Source: Flavobacteriaceae bacterium (lineage in GTDB: Bacteria > Bacteroidota > Bacteroidia > Flavobacteriales > Flavobacteriaceae). From it: a stretch of 64,000 bases of DNA. Position numbers and translations under genes: made by a program. Below, one piece after another: positions 10,632 to 20,086 of this stretch (positions are counted from its first letter, which is position 1; each line of letters starts with the position of its first letter). The stretch spans positions 37,827 through 101,826 of the forward strand of contig PBWA01000013.1 in NCBI GenBank assembly GCA_002728855.1, written 5' to 3'. The notes under the pieces are model-generated. The model was not told the DNA's origin. It searched no databases and was given only the letters and a program-made list of their open reading frames with translations.

Positions 10632-10715
10632 AACTCAAAATTAGTAGGAGTAAATGTTAAATATGTCTTTAATTAGAAATTATAACATTTTTATTTTTTA
10701 ATGTGAAAATTTATA

Positions 10716-11504
10716 CTATTGAATATTCTTTATCCATTCAATAACTTTTTGAAAGAAAAGATTAGGACAATCAAAATGAATCCAATGTCCAGCCCCTTGA
10801 ATTTCTATAATTTGAGAATTAGAAAAATAGGATCTAATTAGGTCCTTATCCCCTTTAATATCAATATAATTAGATTTTTCACCTTTTAAAAAAAGGACGG
10901 GATTTTTATATTTACCCTTCATTATAGGGAATTTTTCAATTGCAGAAATTGAATTTTTCAGAATCTTAATATTGGGATAAAAGCAAAACTTGCCCGATTC
11001 TGATCTATACAAGTTTTTTAACAAGAATTGACGTGTTTGAGAACTTTTTACATATTTTTCCAGATGAATATCAAGATCCTTTCGTTTTGCTATTTTATCC
11101 AAATCTAACTTAATTAATCCTTCTCCAATTTTTTTTATCTCAGCATTAGATTTATAATCTTTTGGAGAAATATCAGATACAATCAACTGATTGACTAATT
11201 CAGGTTTCAAAAGTGAAAATATCATTGCTGTCTTTCCCCCCATAGAATGTCCAATTAATGTTGCATCTTTTAATTCATGGTCCTTAAAATATTTATCTAA
11301 ATCTTTAGCCATATAATGATAATCAAAATTTATATCCCAAAAACTTTTCCCGTGATTTCTTGAGTCTAATAAATGAACACGATAACCCATCTCTTCAAAT
11401 CTCTTCCCCTGAGCTTTCCAATTATTTCCCATACCCAAAAATCCATGTAAAATGATAAGATCTTTTGATCCATCACCTAAAATGTTTGAATAAATTTTTC
11501 CCAC
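10716..11504 (-). CDS. Alpha/beta hydrolase (YbfF-like esterase)
   Basis: LHGFLGMGNNWKAQG; LLDSRNHGKSFW; IGHSMGGKTAM nucleophile elbow; GAGHWIHFDCP. Confidence 0.88.
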   Translation of the reverse strand: MGKIYSNILGDGSKDLIILHGFLGMGNNWKAQGKRFEEMGYRVHLLDSRNHGKSFWDINFDYHYMAKDLDKYFKDHELKDATLIGHSMGGKTAMIFSLLKPELVNQLIVSDISPKDYKSNAEIKKIGEGLIKLDLDKIAKRKDLDIHLEKYVKSSQTRQFLLKNLYRSESGKFCFYPNIKILKNSISAIEKFPIMKGKYKNPVLFLKGEKSNYIDIKGDKDLIRSYFSNSQIIEIQGAGHWIHFDCPNLFFQKVIEWIKNIQ

Positions 11505-12217
11505 TATTTTAAAAGATTAAGATACATTGGAATGACATTTTCCAATCCTAAATAAATGGACTCACAAATTATAGCATGACCAATTGAGACCTCTAAAAGA
11601 TCTGGTATGTTATCTGTAAAATATTCAATATTTTCCAGACTTAGGTCATGTCCTGCATTAATTCCTATCCCAAGTCGATTAGCTTCTTCAGCTGCTAAAA
11701 TATATGGCTTTATAGCTTTTTTGGGATCTAAAAAGTAATCTTTTGCATACTTTTCCGTAAAAAGTTCTATTCTATCAGATCCTGTTTCTTTTGCGCCAGA
11801 AATTATTTTTTCAATAGGATCAACAAAAATAGAGGTCCGAATATTTAATGCTTTTAATTCGCCTATCACATCCTTTAAAAAATCTTGATTTTTAATTGTA
11901 TCCCAACCAGAGTTTGAAGTTATAGCATCATGAGCATCTGGGACAAGAGTTACTTGTGTAGGTCTTATTTTTTTAACTAAATCTAGGAACTCAGGAATTG
12001 GATTTCCCTCAATATTATATTCAGTAGAAATTACTCTGGGTAACATTTTAGCATCTTTATATCTTATATGTCTTTCGTCAGGTCTTGGATGAATAGTTAT
12101 TCCATCTGCTCCAAAATCTTGGACATCACTAGCAACTTTCAATAAGTCAGGATAATTACCTCCTCTAGAGTTTCTCAGAGTTGCTATTTTATTTATATTG
12201 ACACTTAGTTTTACCAT
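11504..12217 (-). CDS. pdxJ: Pyridoxine 5'-phosphate synthase
   Basis: LSVNINKIATLRNSRGGNYPDLLKVA; GITIHPRPDERHIRYKD; INAGHDLSLENI; EVSIGHAIICES. Confidence 0.96.
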   Translation of the reverse strand: MVKLSVNINKIATLRNSRGGNYPDLLKVASDVQDFGADGITIHPRPDERHIRYKDAKMLPRVISTEYNIEGNPIPEFLDLVKKIRPTQVTLVPDAHDAITSNSGWDTIKNQDFLKDVIGELKALNIRTSIFVDPIEKIISGAKETGSDRIELFTEKYAKDYFLDPKKAIKPYILAAEEANRLGIGINAGHDLSLENIEYFTDNIPDLLEVSIGHAIICESIYLGLENVIPMYLNLLK

Positions 12218-12314
12218 GTTTTATAATTTGAGACAAAAATAAGACTCTTATTTGATAGATCTTAGTTAATATATGCAAAATAAAGTTTCGTAATTTTGAT
12301 CTAAATGTCCTGTC

Positions 12315-13199
12315 ATGAATATTGGAATCTATTGTGCCTTTGAGAATAAATCAACACTTAAATATGCAAAAGAAACAATCTCTCTTTTAAATCAAATGAA
12401 TCATAGTCTCAGTATTGATTCTAAACTGGCTAAACATCTCTCCGAAAAGCTAAAAAAAAATCATAAGTTTTTTGATAGCGATAGTACGGTTGATAAAGGA
12501 ATTGACTTTTTATTTTCAATTGGTGGTGACGGAACTTTGCTTCGATCAATAACTCATGTAAAAAGCACTGAAGTTCCCATATTAGGAATCAATGCTGGTA
12601 AACTAGGTTTTTTAACTGGTCTTCAAAAAGAATCCTTAAATGAAGGATTAAGAGATTTTTTTCAAAAGAAATATAAACTTGTTAGACGTTCCCTGATAGA
12701 GGTAAAATTATCTAAGAATCTTAAAGCTTTCAATCAATTTAATTATGCACTAAATGAAGTTACTATAAACAGGAAGAATTCCACGTCAATGCTTAGCATT
12801 GAGACAAAGATAGATAGTAAATTTTTAACAACTTTTTGGGCAGATGGACTTATAATTGCTACTCCAACCGGCTCAACAGGATACTCTCTAAGCAGTGGTG
12901 GACCTATTTTATCTCCTCAAACTAAAAATTTAATCTTAAATCCCATATCTCCGCACAACATTAATATTAGACCCTTAATTCTTCCTGAAAAAAGTAATAT
13001 TAAAATTAAAGTCACTGGTAAAGGGAAAAACCATTTAATGTCACTTGATTCTCGAATATTTTCGGTGCCAAATCAAACTGAAATAACCTTAAAAAAAGCT
13101 CCTTTTTCAATTTTTACAGTTGAATTAGAAAATGATAATTTTTTAAAAACTTTGAGTAATAAACTTTTTTGGGGAAAAGATACCCGAAACAAACAATAA
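12315..13199 (+). CDS. nadK: NAD kinase
   Basis: SIGGDGTLLRS; LGINAGKLGFLTGL; ATPTGSTGYSLSSGGPILSP. Confidence 0.95.
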   Translation: MNIGIYCAFENKSTLKYAKETISLLNQMNHSLSIDSKLAKHLSEKLKKNHKFFDSDSTVDKGIDFLFSIGGDGTLLRSITHVKSTEVPILGINAGKLGFLTGLQKESLNEGLRDFFQKKYKLVRRSLIEVKLSKNLKAFNQFNYALNEVTINRKNSTSMLSIETKIDSKFLTTFWADGLIIATPTGSTGYSLSSGGPILSPQTKNLILNPISPHNINIRPLILPEKSNIKIKVTGKGKNHLMSLDSRIFSVPNQTEITLKKAPFSIFTVELENDNFLKTLSNKLFWGKDTRNKQ

Positions 13200-13279
13200 A
13201 TTTCACTTTTATTAGTTTAAAAAAAGGAAAATTATATCAACAAAAAATATTGTAAACTGCTTTCCAAAAAGGGAGACTG

Positions 13280-13972
13280 ATGAAAATTTTTGTTTTTTTT
13301 ATTACTTTTAATTTTAGCTTATTATCCTTTTCTCAATTTCATGAATTAGGAGGTTTTTTTGGAGGAAGTAATTATATAGGAGATATTGGATCCACTAATT
13401 ATATTTCCCCAAATAATTACGCAATAGGTCTTATATATAAATGGAATATGACTACTAGGTATTCCTTTAGAGCTAGTGCAATAATGGCAAATATCAAAAA
13501 AAGTGATTATACTTCTAGTAACATAAATCGTTTTATAAGAAGTTATAAATTTGATAATAATATACAGGAGTTTTCAGGAGGCTTAGAAATAAATTTTGAA
13601 GATTTTAATTTGCATAACCCTGAGACAAAATTTACTCCATTTATTTTCTTGGGCATAAACTATTTTAGTTATGACCTTTTTTATCACGATCCTACAACTC
13701 GCTCTAGTGTAAGCTATGGTGAAGATGAGAGTATTTCAATCCCAATAATTTTTGGAGTTAAAACTAATCCGTCTCCCTTATTTGTAATAGGATTTGAAAT
13801 CGGTGCTAGATATGCGCTAACAGATAATATTGATGGAAGTAATCCTGTTGAACCATTTAGTAATAATGATAATTTAATTTTTGGAAATATTAATAATAAT
13901 GACTGGTATGTTTTTACTGGTATTACAATTTCTTTTACCTTTGGCGATCTGCCTTGTTATTGTAAAGAATAA
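13280..13972 (+). CDS. Outer membrane beta-barrel protein, DUF6089-like
   Basis: Signal peptide, GGFFGGSNYIGDIGSTNYISPNNYAIGLIYKWN; position directly upstream of uppS-bamA fits this family. Confidence 0.72.
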   Translation: MKIFVFFITFNFSLLSFSQFHELGGFFGGSNYIGDIGSTNYISPNNYAIGLIYKWNMTTRYSFRASAIMANIKKSDYTSSNINRFIRSYKFDNNIQEFSGGLEINFEDFNLHNPETKFTPFIFLGINYFSYDLFYHDPTTRSSVSYGEDESISIPIIFGVKTNPSPLFVIGFEIGARYALTDNIDGSNPVEPFSNNDNLIFGNINNNDWYVFTGITISFTFGDLPCYCKE

Positions 13973-13974
13973 TT

Positions 13975-14706
13975 ATGGAAAATAAAATAATAAAAGTTCC
14001 AAATCATCTTGCAGTTATCATGGATGGTAATGGGAGATGGGCAAAAAAGAGAAATAAAAATAGAGTTTATGGGCATACAAAGGGGATCATTGCTGTTAGG
14101 AAAATAGTAGAAGAATCTGTTCGCTTAGAAATAAAATATTTGACTCTATATGCATTCTCTACTGAAAATTGGAATCGTCCCGAAAAAGAAATAACTATTT
14201 TAATGCAACTACTATTGAAATCTTTGAAAAATGAGTTTAAAAAATTTATAAAGAATAAGATCAAGCTTAATGTCATTGGAAATATTTCACTCCTTCCAAA
14301 ATCTGTAAAGGAGGAATTATCACATGTTCTTAAAAAAACCTCTGAAAATAATCAGTTAGTATTAACTTTAGCTCTTAGTTATAGCGGAAGGGAAGAAATT
14401 CAAAGTGCTATGAAAAAAATCTGTGCTAAAGTTAAAAATAATATAATTCCAATAGAAAAAATTGATCAGTCCACTATTAATGAGCATCTTTACACAGAAA
14501 ATTTACCTGATGTAGATTTACTAATAAGAACAAGTGGTGAAAAAAGGATTAGTAATTTTTTATTATGGCAAATTGCATATGCTGAATTATATTTTTCTGA
14601 AGTTCTTTGGCCAGATTTTAATGAGAAAAATTTACATGAAGCCATACTGAATTATCAAAAACGTGAGAGAAGATTTGGAAAAACAAGTGATCAAATGCTC
14701 AAATAG
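13975..14706 (+). CDS. uppS: Isoprenyl transferase (undecaprenyl diphosphate synthase)
   Basis: PNHLAVIMDGNGRWAKKRNKNRVYGHTKG; YAFSTENWNRP; DLLIRTSGEKRISNFLLWQIAYAELYF. Confidence 0.96.
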   Translation: MENKIIKVPNHLAVIMDGNGRWAKKRNKNRVYGHTKGIIAVRKIVEESVRLEIKYLTLYAFSTENWNRPEKEITILMQLLLKSLKNEFKKFIKNKIKLNVIGNISLLPKSVKEELSHVLKKTSENNQLVLTLALSYSGREEIQSAMKKICAKVKNNIIPIEKIDQSTINEHLYTENLPDVDLLIRTSGEKRISNFLLWQIAYAELYFSEVLWPDFNEKNLHEAILNYQKRERRFGKTSDQMLK

Positions 14707-17239
14707 GAGAAGAAAATTCTTAGTTTTATTTTTCTTCTTTTTTTATATTTTAAGCTCAATTTCAATTCAAGCCCAAAACTTGGATAAATATGTTGAGGGA
14801 AAATCATATGTTATAGATTCAATAATAGTTAAAGGACTAAAAACATTTAGTGATCAAACAGTCATTTCATACAGTGGTTTAAGAAAGGGGCAAAAGATTC
14901 AAATCCCAGGAGAGGAAATAAGCTATGTAATAAGTAAATTATGGAAATTAGATCTTTTTAGTGATATAAATTTTTATGTTAAAAGCGTAAAAGGCGATAA
15001 AATTGAATTAGAAATTGAAATTGAAGAATTGCCAACTTTATCTGACGTTAAAATTAAAGGATTAAAAAAAGGAAAATCAGAAGCAATTCTCTCTGAAACA
15101 GAACTAAAAAAAGGGAAAAAACTTTCTGAAAGTTTTTTAACCAATACAGAAAACTACATAGTAAACAAATTTAAAAAAGACGGTTTCCTCAATACTAAAG
15201 TATATTTAAATACTATCCCTGATTCATCTGAAAATAACAACTTAAAAATGGTAGTTAATATTGATAAGGGTGAAAGAATTAAAATCAAAAAAATATCATT
15301 TCAAGGGAATGAAGTTTTTAGTGATAAAAAATTAAAATCAAAACTTAAAAATACTAAAGAAAAATTTTTAATGAGATTATGGAAAAAATCAAAATTTATA
15401 GAAAAAGATTTCGATGAAGATAAAGATAACTTACTAGATTTTTTTAAAGAAAAAGGTTACAGAGATGCAAGGATAATTAATGATAGTATTCTAATAAATA
15501 AAGATAATACCCTTTCAATCAATTTAGATATAGATGAAGGAAATAGATACTATTTTGGAAATATTAATTTTTTAGGTAATTCTGTATACTCGGGGGCTCA
15601 ACTTCAACAATTGTTAGGAATAAAGAAAGGGGATCCATACAATGGTGTTCTTTTAAAGAAAAGAATTTCAGATGAGAAACCCGATGCTAATGATCTCTCA
15701 AACTTATATCAAAATAACGGATATTTATTTTCTACAATAAATGCAGTTGAAATTAGTGCTGAAGAAGACACAATTGATTTTGAAATAAGAATTAATGAAG
15801 GGAAACTAGCAAGTTTTAACAAAATATCAGTTGTTGGGAATTCAAAAACAAATGATCATGTAATTTTTAGAGAATTAAGAACAAAACCTGGTGAACTGTA
15901 TAGTAAGGACAAAGTAGTAAGAACAGTTCGTGAACTAGGTCAATTAGGTTTTTTTGATGCTGAGCAAATAAATCCAGATTTTAAAAATGTTGATCCTATC
16001 ACTGGAACTGTTGATATTGAATATAATCTGATTGAAGCTGGTGCAAGTCAAATTGAATTACAAGGCGGATATGGTGGAGGAGGTTTTATTGGAACATTAG
16101 GACTTGCATTTAATAACTTTTCTATGAAAAATCTCTTCAATAAAAAAGCTTATAAGCCTCTCCCTATGGGAGATGGACAAAGTTTAAGTCTCAGATTACA
16201 GGCGAGTCAATTTTACAGTACTTACAGCTTTAGCTTTGCTGAACCTTGGCTTGGAGGTAGACAACCTGTTCAGTTTTCAACTTCATTATCTCATACAATT
16301 CAATATCGATATGACTATTTTACTGGGAGAGCTGATAAAAGTCAATCTTTTCAAATTAGTGGAATTAATTTTGGGTTAGCAAAAAGATTAAAAATTCCAG
16401 ATGATTTTTTTACTCTTTCTCAAAGTATTTCATACCAATATTATAATCTTAATAATTATTACACCGGATTATTCACCTTTGGGAATGGAGAGGCAAAAAA
16501 TTTAGCGTATACAGTTGCTCTTTCAAGAAATAATACATTTACGAATCCTATCTTCCCATTAGGAGGATCCCAATTCGTTTTAAGTGCAAAGCTTAGTCCC
16601 CCCTATTCGATTTTTTCAAAAAGAAATTTTTCTAATCTTGAAAATGAAGAAGAATTTCAACTCCCAAATGGAGACCCGAATCAAGAAAAAATAGATCAAG
16701 AAAAATTCAGATGGTTGGAGTATTATAAGCTTAAATTTACCGGAAGTTGGTATACAAGAATTATAGATAAATTAGTGCTAAAAACTCAAGCAGATTTTGG
16801 ATTTATTGGAGCATACAATCTATCAAGAGGAAATATTCCCTTTGAAAGATTTTATCTTGGAGGAGATGGAATGTATAATTATGCTCTTGATGGAAGAGAA
16901 ACTATTGCACTAAGAGGTTATGAAAATCAATCTCTTTCTAGTCGAGACGGATCTGTTATCTACAATAAATTTTCGTTAGAATTAAGATATCCTATAACTT
17001 TAAAACCAAGTGCGTCAATATATACCCTAGCATTTCTTGAAGCTGGAAATGGGTATAATAGTTTTAGAGAATTTAATCCATTCAATTCAAAACGATCAGC
17101 AGGAGTTGGAGTAAGAATATTCATGCCTGCTTTTGGACTTCTTGGAATTGATTTCGGCTATGGTTTTGATAATCCTGCTTTTGGTATTCTAGAACCAAAT
17201 GGTTGGGAAACTCATTTTTTAATAGGTCAGCAGTTTTGA
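14663..17239 (+). CDS. bamA: Outer membrane protein assembly factor BamA
   Basis: Tandem POTRA domains and C-terminal Omp85 barrel (GGDGMYNYALDGRETIALRGYEN; terminal ...GQQF). Track start is a GTG inside uppS; an in-frame GTG at 14687 gives a better signal peptide. Confidence 0.94.
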   Translation: MREDLEKQVIKCSNRRRKFLVLFFFFFYILSSISIQAQNLDKYVEGKSYVIDSIIVKGLKTFSDQTVISYSGLRKGQKIQIPGEEISYVISKLWKLDLFSDINFYVKSVKGDKIELEIEIEELPTLSDVKIKGLKKGKSEAILSETELKKGKKLSESFLTNTENYIVNKFKKDGFLNTKVYLNTIPDSSENNNLKMVVNIDKGERIKIKKISFQGNEVFSDKKLKSKLKNTKEKFLMRLWKKSKFIEKDFDEDKDNLLDFFKEKGYRDARIINDSILINKDNTLSINLDIDEGNRYYFGNINFLGNSVYSGAQLQQLLGIKKGDPYNGVLLKKRISDEKPDANDLSNLYQNNGYLFSTINAVEISAEEDTIDFEIRINEGKLASFNKISVVGNSKTNDHVIFRELRTKPGELYSKDKVVRTVRELGQLGFFDAEQINPDFKNVDPITGTVDIEYNLIEAGASQIELQGGYGGGGFIGTLGLAFNNFSMKNLFNKKAYKPLPMGDGQSLSLRLQASQFYSTYSFSFAEPWLGGRQPVQFSTSLSHTIQYRYDYFTGRADKSQSFQISGINFGLAKRLKIPDDFFTLSQSISYQYYNLNNYYTGLFTFGNGEAKNLAYTVALSRNNTFTNPIFPLGGSQFVLSAKLSPPYSIFSKRNFSNLENEEEFQLPNGDPNQEKIDQEKFRWLEYYKLKFTGSWYTRIIDKLVLKTQADFGFIGAYNLSRGNIPFERFYLGGDGMYNYALDGRETIALRGYENQSLSSRDGSVIYNKFSLELRYPITLKPSASIYTLAFLEAGNGYNSFREFNPFNSKRSAGVGVRIFMPAFGLLGIDFGYGFDNPAFGILEPNGWETHFLIGQQF

Positions 17240-17304
17240 TTAAGAATTATAGTCCAATTTGAAATAAATCTTCTGTTTTTTCGTTCTATTATTAAATTAA
17301 TCAA

Positions 17305-17883
17305 GTGAAAAAGGTATATAGCAGTATTTTCCTAATACTTACAATTATCATATCAGCTCAAGCTCAAAAGCCAACTAGAATTGGGTATGTTGATATGAAT
17401 GTAGTGCTAAATAAAAATAATAACTATAAGGCCTCACAAAAAATCCTTGATGAAAAAATCGAACAATGGAGAAAAGAAATTGAATTAAGAAAAATTAAGC
17501 TAAAACAAATACAAGACCAATTTCAGACTGAAAAAATTCTTTTAACACCTGAATTAATAGCGGACAGAGAGCTTGAAATTAAAATTTTTGCGGATGAGAT
17601 TATCTCTCTTCAAGAGAAGCGATTTGGACCCGATGGAGATATGGTTCTTGAAAGAAATATGTTATTAAAACCTCTTCAAGACCAAGTTTTGACAATAGTT
17701 CAAGAAATAGCAAAAGAGAAAAAATATGATTTTATATTTGATCGATCTTCTGATTTAATTATGTTGTATTCGGCAAAAAATTACGATATTAGCGACTTGG
17801 TAATTAAAAGAATTGAATTGCAGGAAAGAATTAAAAATAGAAATGAGAAAATTCAGGCTGCAAAAAAAGTAATTGGCAACTAA
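17305..17883 (+). CDS. OmpH/Skp family outer membrane chaperone (copy 1)
   Basis: Signal peptide, RIGYVDMNVVLNKN, long coiled coil, YDFIFDRSSDLIMLYSA; directly downstream of bamA; GTG start. Confidence 0.88.
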   Translation: MKKVYSSIFLILTIIISAQAQKPTRIGYVDMNVVLNKNNNYKASQKILDEKIEQWRKEIELRKIKLKQIQDQFQTEKILLTPELIADRELEIKIFADEIISLQEKRFGPDGDMVLERNMLLKPLQDQVLTIVQEIAKEKKYDFIFDRSSDLIMLYSAKNYDISDLVIKRIELQERIKNRNEKIQAAKKVIGN

Positions 17884-17912
17884 AAGAATTATTAATAATT
17901 AATTATTTACAA

Positions 17913-18416
17913 ATGAAAAAATTAAAATATATTATACTGTTTTTTTTGATGACTCCCATTTGTTTTACTAGTGCTCAAGTAAAGGTTGCTCACATCGAGG
18001 TTCAAAAACTCATAAGTGAAATGCCTGAGGTCATAGCTGCACAAAAAGAATTAGAAAAACTTGAAAAGTCATATACCACTGAAATGGAAAATACTTACAA
18101 GGAATTTCAAACGAAAGCACAAACCTATGCCGCAGATGCTGCTAATCAGACTGATATAACAAATCAGGCCCGTCAAAAAGAATTAGAGACAATGCAGCAA
18201 AATATTCAGCAGTATCAGCAAACTGTTTCTCAAGATTTGCAAAAAAAACAAGCTGATATGATGCGTCCATTAATCGAAAAAGCCAGAACTGCAATTGAAG
18301 AAATTGCTTCTGAGCAAGGTTTTAACTATGTATTAGATTCCAGTGCGGGGGGTAGCGTTATCATAGCAAATGGCATAGACATAATGTCTGAGGTAAAGAA
18401 AAAATTAGGATTCTAA
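17913..18416 (+). CDS. OmpH/Skp family outer membrane chaperone (copy 2)
   Basis: VKVAHIEVQKLISEMPEV; coiled coil; GFNYVLDSSAGGSVIIANG. Confidence 0.92.
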   Translation: MKKLKYIILFFLMTPICFTSAQVKVAHIEVQKLISEMPEVIAAQKELEKLEKSYTTEMENTYKEFQTKAQTYAADAANQTDITNQARQKELETMQQNIQQYQQTVSQDLQKKQADMMRPLIEKARTAIEEIASEQGFNYVLDSSAGGSVIIANGIDIMSEVKKKLGF

Positions 18417-18486
18417 TTTCCCTAAATTATTGTCAGAATTAAAGTTTTACATTTTTGAAATCTCTTTCAATTAATTTATAACTAAT

Positions 18487-19377
18487 ATGAATTTGACCAC
18501 TGTAAAAGGTTTCTACAAAAAAGGAAGTCCCTATGCAAAGTTTGAGATCAAACCACCTCTAAATCCTGTTCTAAATAAAGTTTATTTTAATATTGATGAT
18601 GCAGATGATTCGGATTTAGTTAAGCATCTTTTTTATCTCCCTTTTGTAAAAAAAGTAGAATTAAAAGAAGGTGACATTTTTATAGAAAAATTTGATATTT
18701 TAGAATGGAATGAAGTGATTGATGAGGTTGCTGATGAAATCAAAGAAATATTAAATAAAATATCTATTTCTGAATCAAACCCAAAGGAAAAAGAATCAAT
18801 ATCTATATACGCTGAAAGTACTCCTAATCCTAATGCAATGAAATTTGTTGCAAACAAAAAATTATTACCCTACTCACTTTTATTTGATAAAGTTGAACAA
18901 ACTAAAGAGGCTCCAATGATTAATAAACTCTTTAAGCATGATTTTATTAGGGAAATTTTTGTTGATGAAAACTATATTTCAATTTTATTGAAAGAAAATT
19001 TTGAATGGGATCATAAAGTCATGGAGATTAGAGAATTTATTCAGAATTATCTTAGAAATAAAGGCGAAATTGTCTCTAGAAATTTTGATGTTAAAGTTTT
19101 AAAGAAAAAGAATTTAGATTCTAATCCAAAACTTTCAGATATTGAGAAAAAAATTATCTCAATCCTAGAGGAATATGTTAAGCCGGCTGTTGCCTCTGAT
19201 GGAGGAAATATAATTTTTGATTCTTACGATAATTCAAACCAAATAGTGAAAGTACTTTTACAGGGTGCTTGTAGTGGTTGTCCATCTTCAACCTATACAT
19301 TGAAAAATGGAATTGAAAATATCTTAAAGGATATGCTCCCTGGCAAAATTAAAGTTGTTGAAGCAGTTAATGCCTAA
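18487..19377 (+). CDS. NifU-like iron-sulfur scaffold protein
   Basis: AESTPNPNAMKFVANK (Nfu N-terminal domain); C-terminal VASDGGNIIF...GACSGCPSSTYTLKNGIENIL. Confidence 0.92.
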   Translation: MNLTTVKGFYKKGSPYAKFEIKPPLNPVLNKVYFNIDDADDSDLVKHLFYLPFVKKVELKEGDIFIEKFDILEWNEVIDEVADEIKEILNKISISESNPKEKESISIYAESTPNPNAMKFVANKKLLPYSLLFDKVEQTKEAPMINKLFKHDFIREIFVDENYISILLKENFEWDHKVMEIREFIQNYLRNKGEIVSRNFDVKVLKKKNLDSNPKLSDIEKKIISILEEYVKPAVASDGGNIIFDSYDNSNQIVKVLLQGACSGCPSSTYTLKNGIENILKDMLPGKIKVVEAVNA

Positions 19378-19382
19378 TTAAT

Positions 19383-20078
19383 CTAGAGTCCAATGTTAGA
19401 TACAAATTCTTTAAGGTAATAGGGTTCAAAGTAAGCAATATTCTCAAATTTTTTTTTCTTGAAATATTCATAAGAAATTAAACTCATTTCACAAGCTGAA
19501 GGATACATTATTTCATCAATAAATTTTATATGCTTGCCTTTTAAAATTTCTTTACACTTGATTGATCCTTCACCAAATAATATCCATTTTTTTTCCTTTG
19601 AAAATTCATCAAAAACATCTTCTTTGATTATTTCAGAACTAGTTTTTCTTATAATCTCTTTATTTGAATTCATAACCATTGTATAAACTTCTGATCTTCT
19701 GGCGTCAAACATTGGGAAAATAATCTCATCAGAATTTGCTTGATATTTCTCACTAAGAATCTGAAGCGAGTTTATACTTATTAAAGGAATATTCAATGCA
19801 AAACAAAGACCTTTTGCAGCAGAAATACCTATTCTCAAACCAGTATATGAGCCTGGCCCCTTGCCTACTGCGATAGCATCCAAAGCATCGGGTTTCAATT
19901 TAGCTTTTTTTAAAGTTTCAGAAATAAAATTGTGTAAATTCTCACTATGAGTATAATTATCTGAATACTTCTCAACAAAAGACTCTAATTTTCCATTCTT
20001 ACTAATTGAAACAGAACAATTTTTGGAGGAAGTTTCTATATTAAGCAAAATACTCATCTTCAAAAAAGATTTATACAA
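19383..20078 (-). CDS. tsaB: tRNA threonylcarbamoyladenosine biosynthesis protein TsaB
   Basis: ILLNIETSSKNCSVSI; AIAVGKGPGSYTGLRIGISAAKGLCFAL. True start is probably the internal Met (MSILLN). Confidence 0.93.
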   Translation of the reverse strand: MYKSFLKMSILLNIETSSKNCSVSISKNGKLESFVEKYSDNYTHSENLHNFISETLKKAKLKPDALDAIAVGKGPGSYTGLRIGISAAKGLCFALNIPLISINSLQILSEKYQANSDEIIFPMFDARRSEVYTMVMNSNKEIIRKTSSEIIKEDVFDEFSKEKKWILFGEGSIKCKEILKGKHIKFIDEIMYPSACEMSLISYEYFKKKKFENIAYFEPYYLKEFVSNIGL

Positions 20079-20086
20079 GATGAAAT

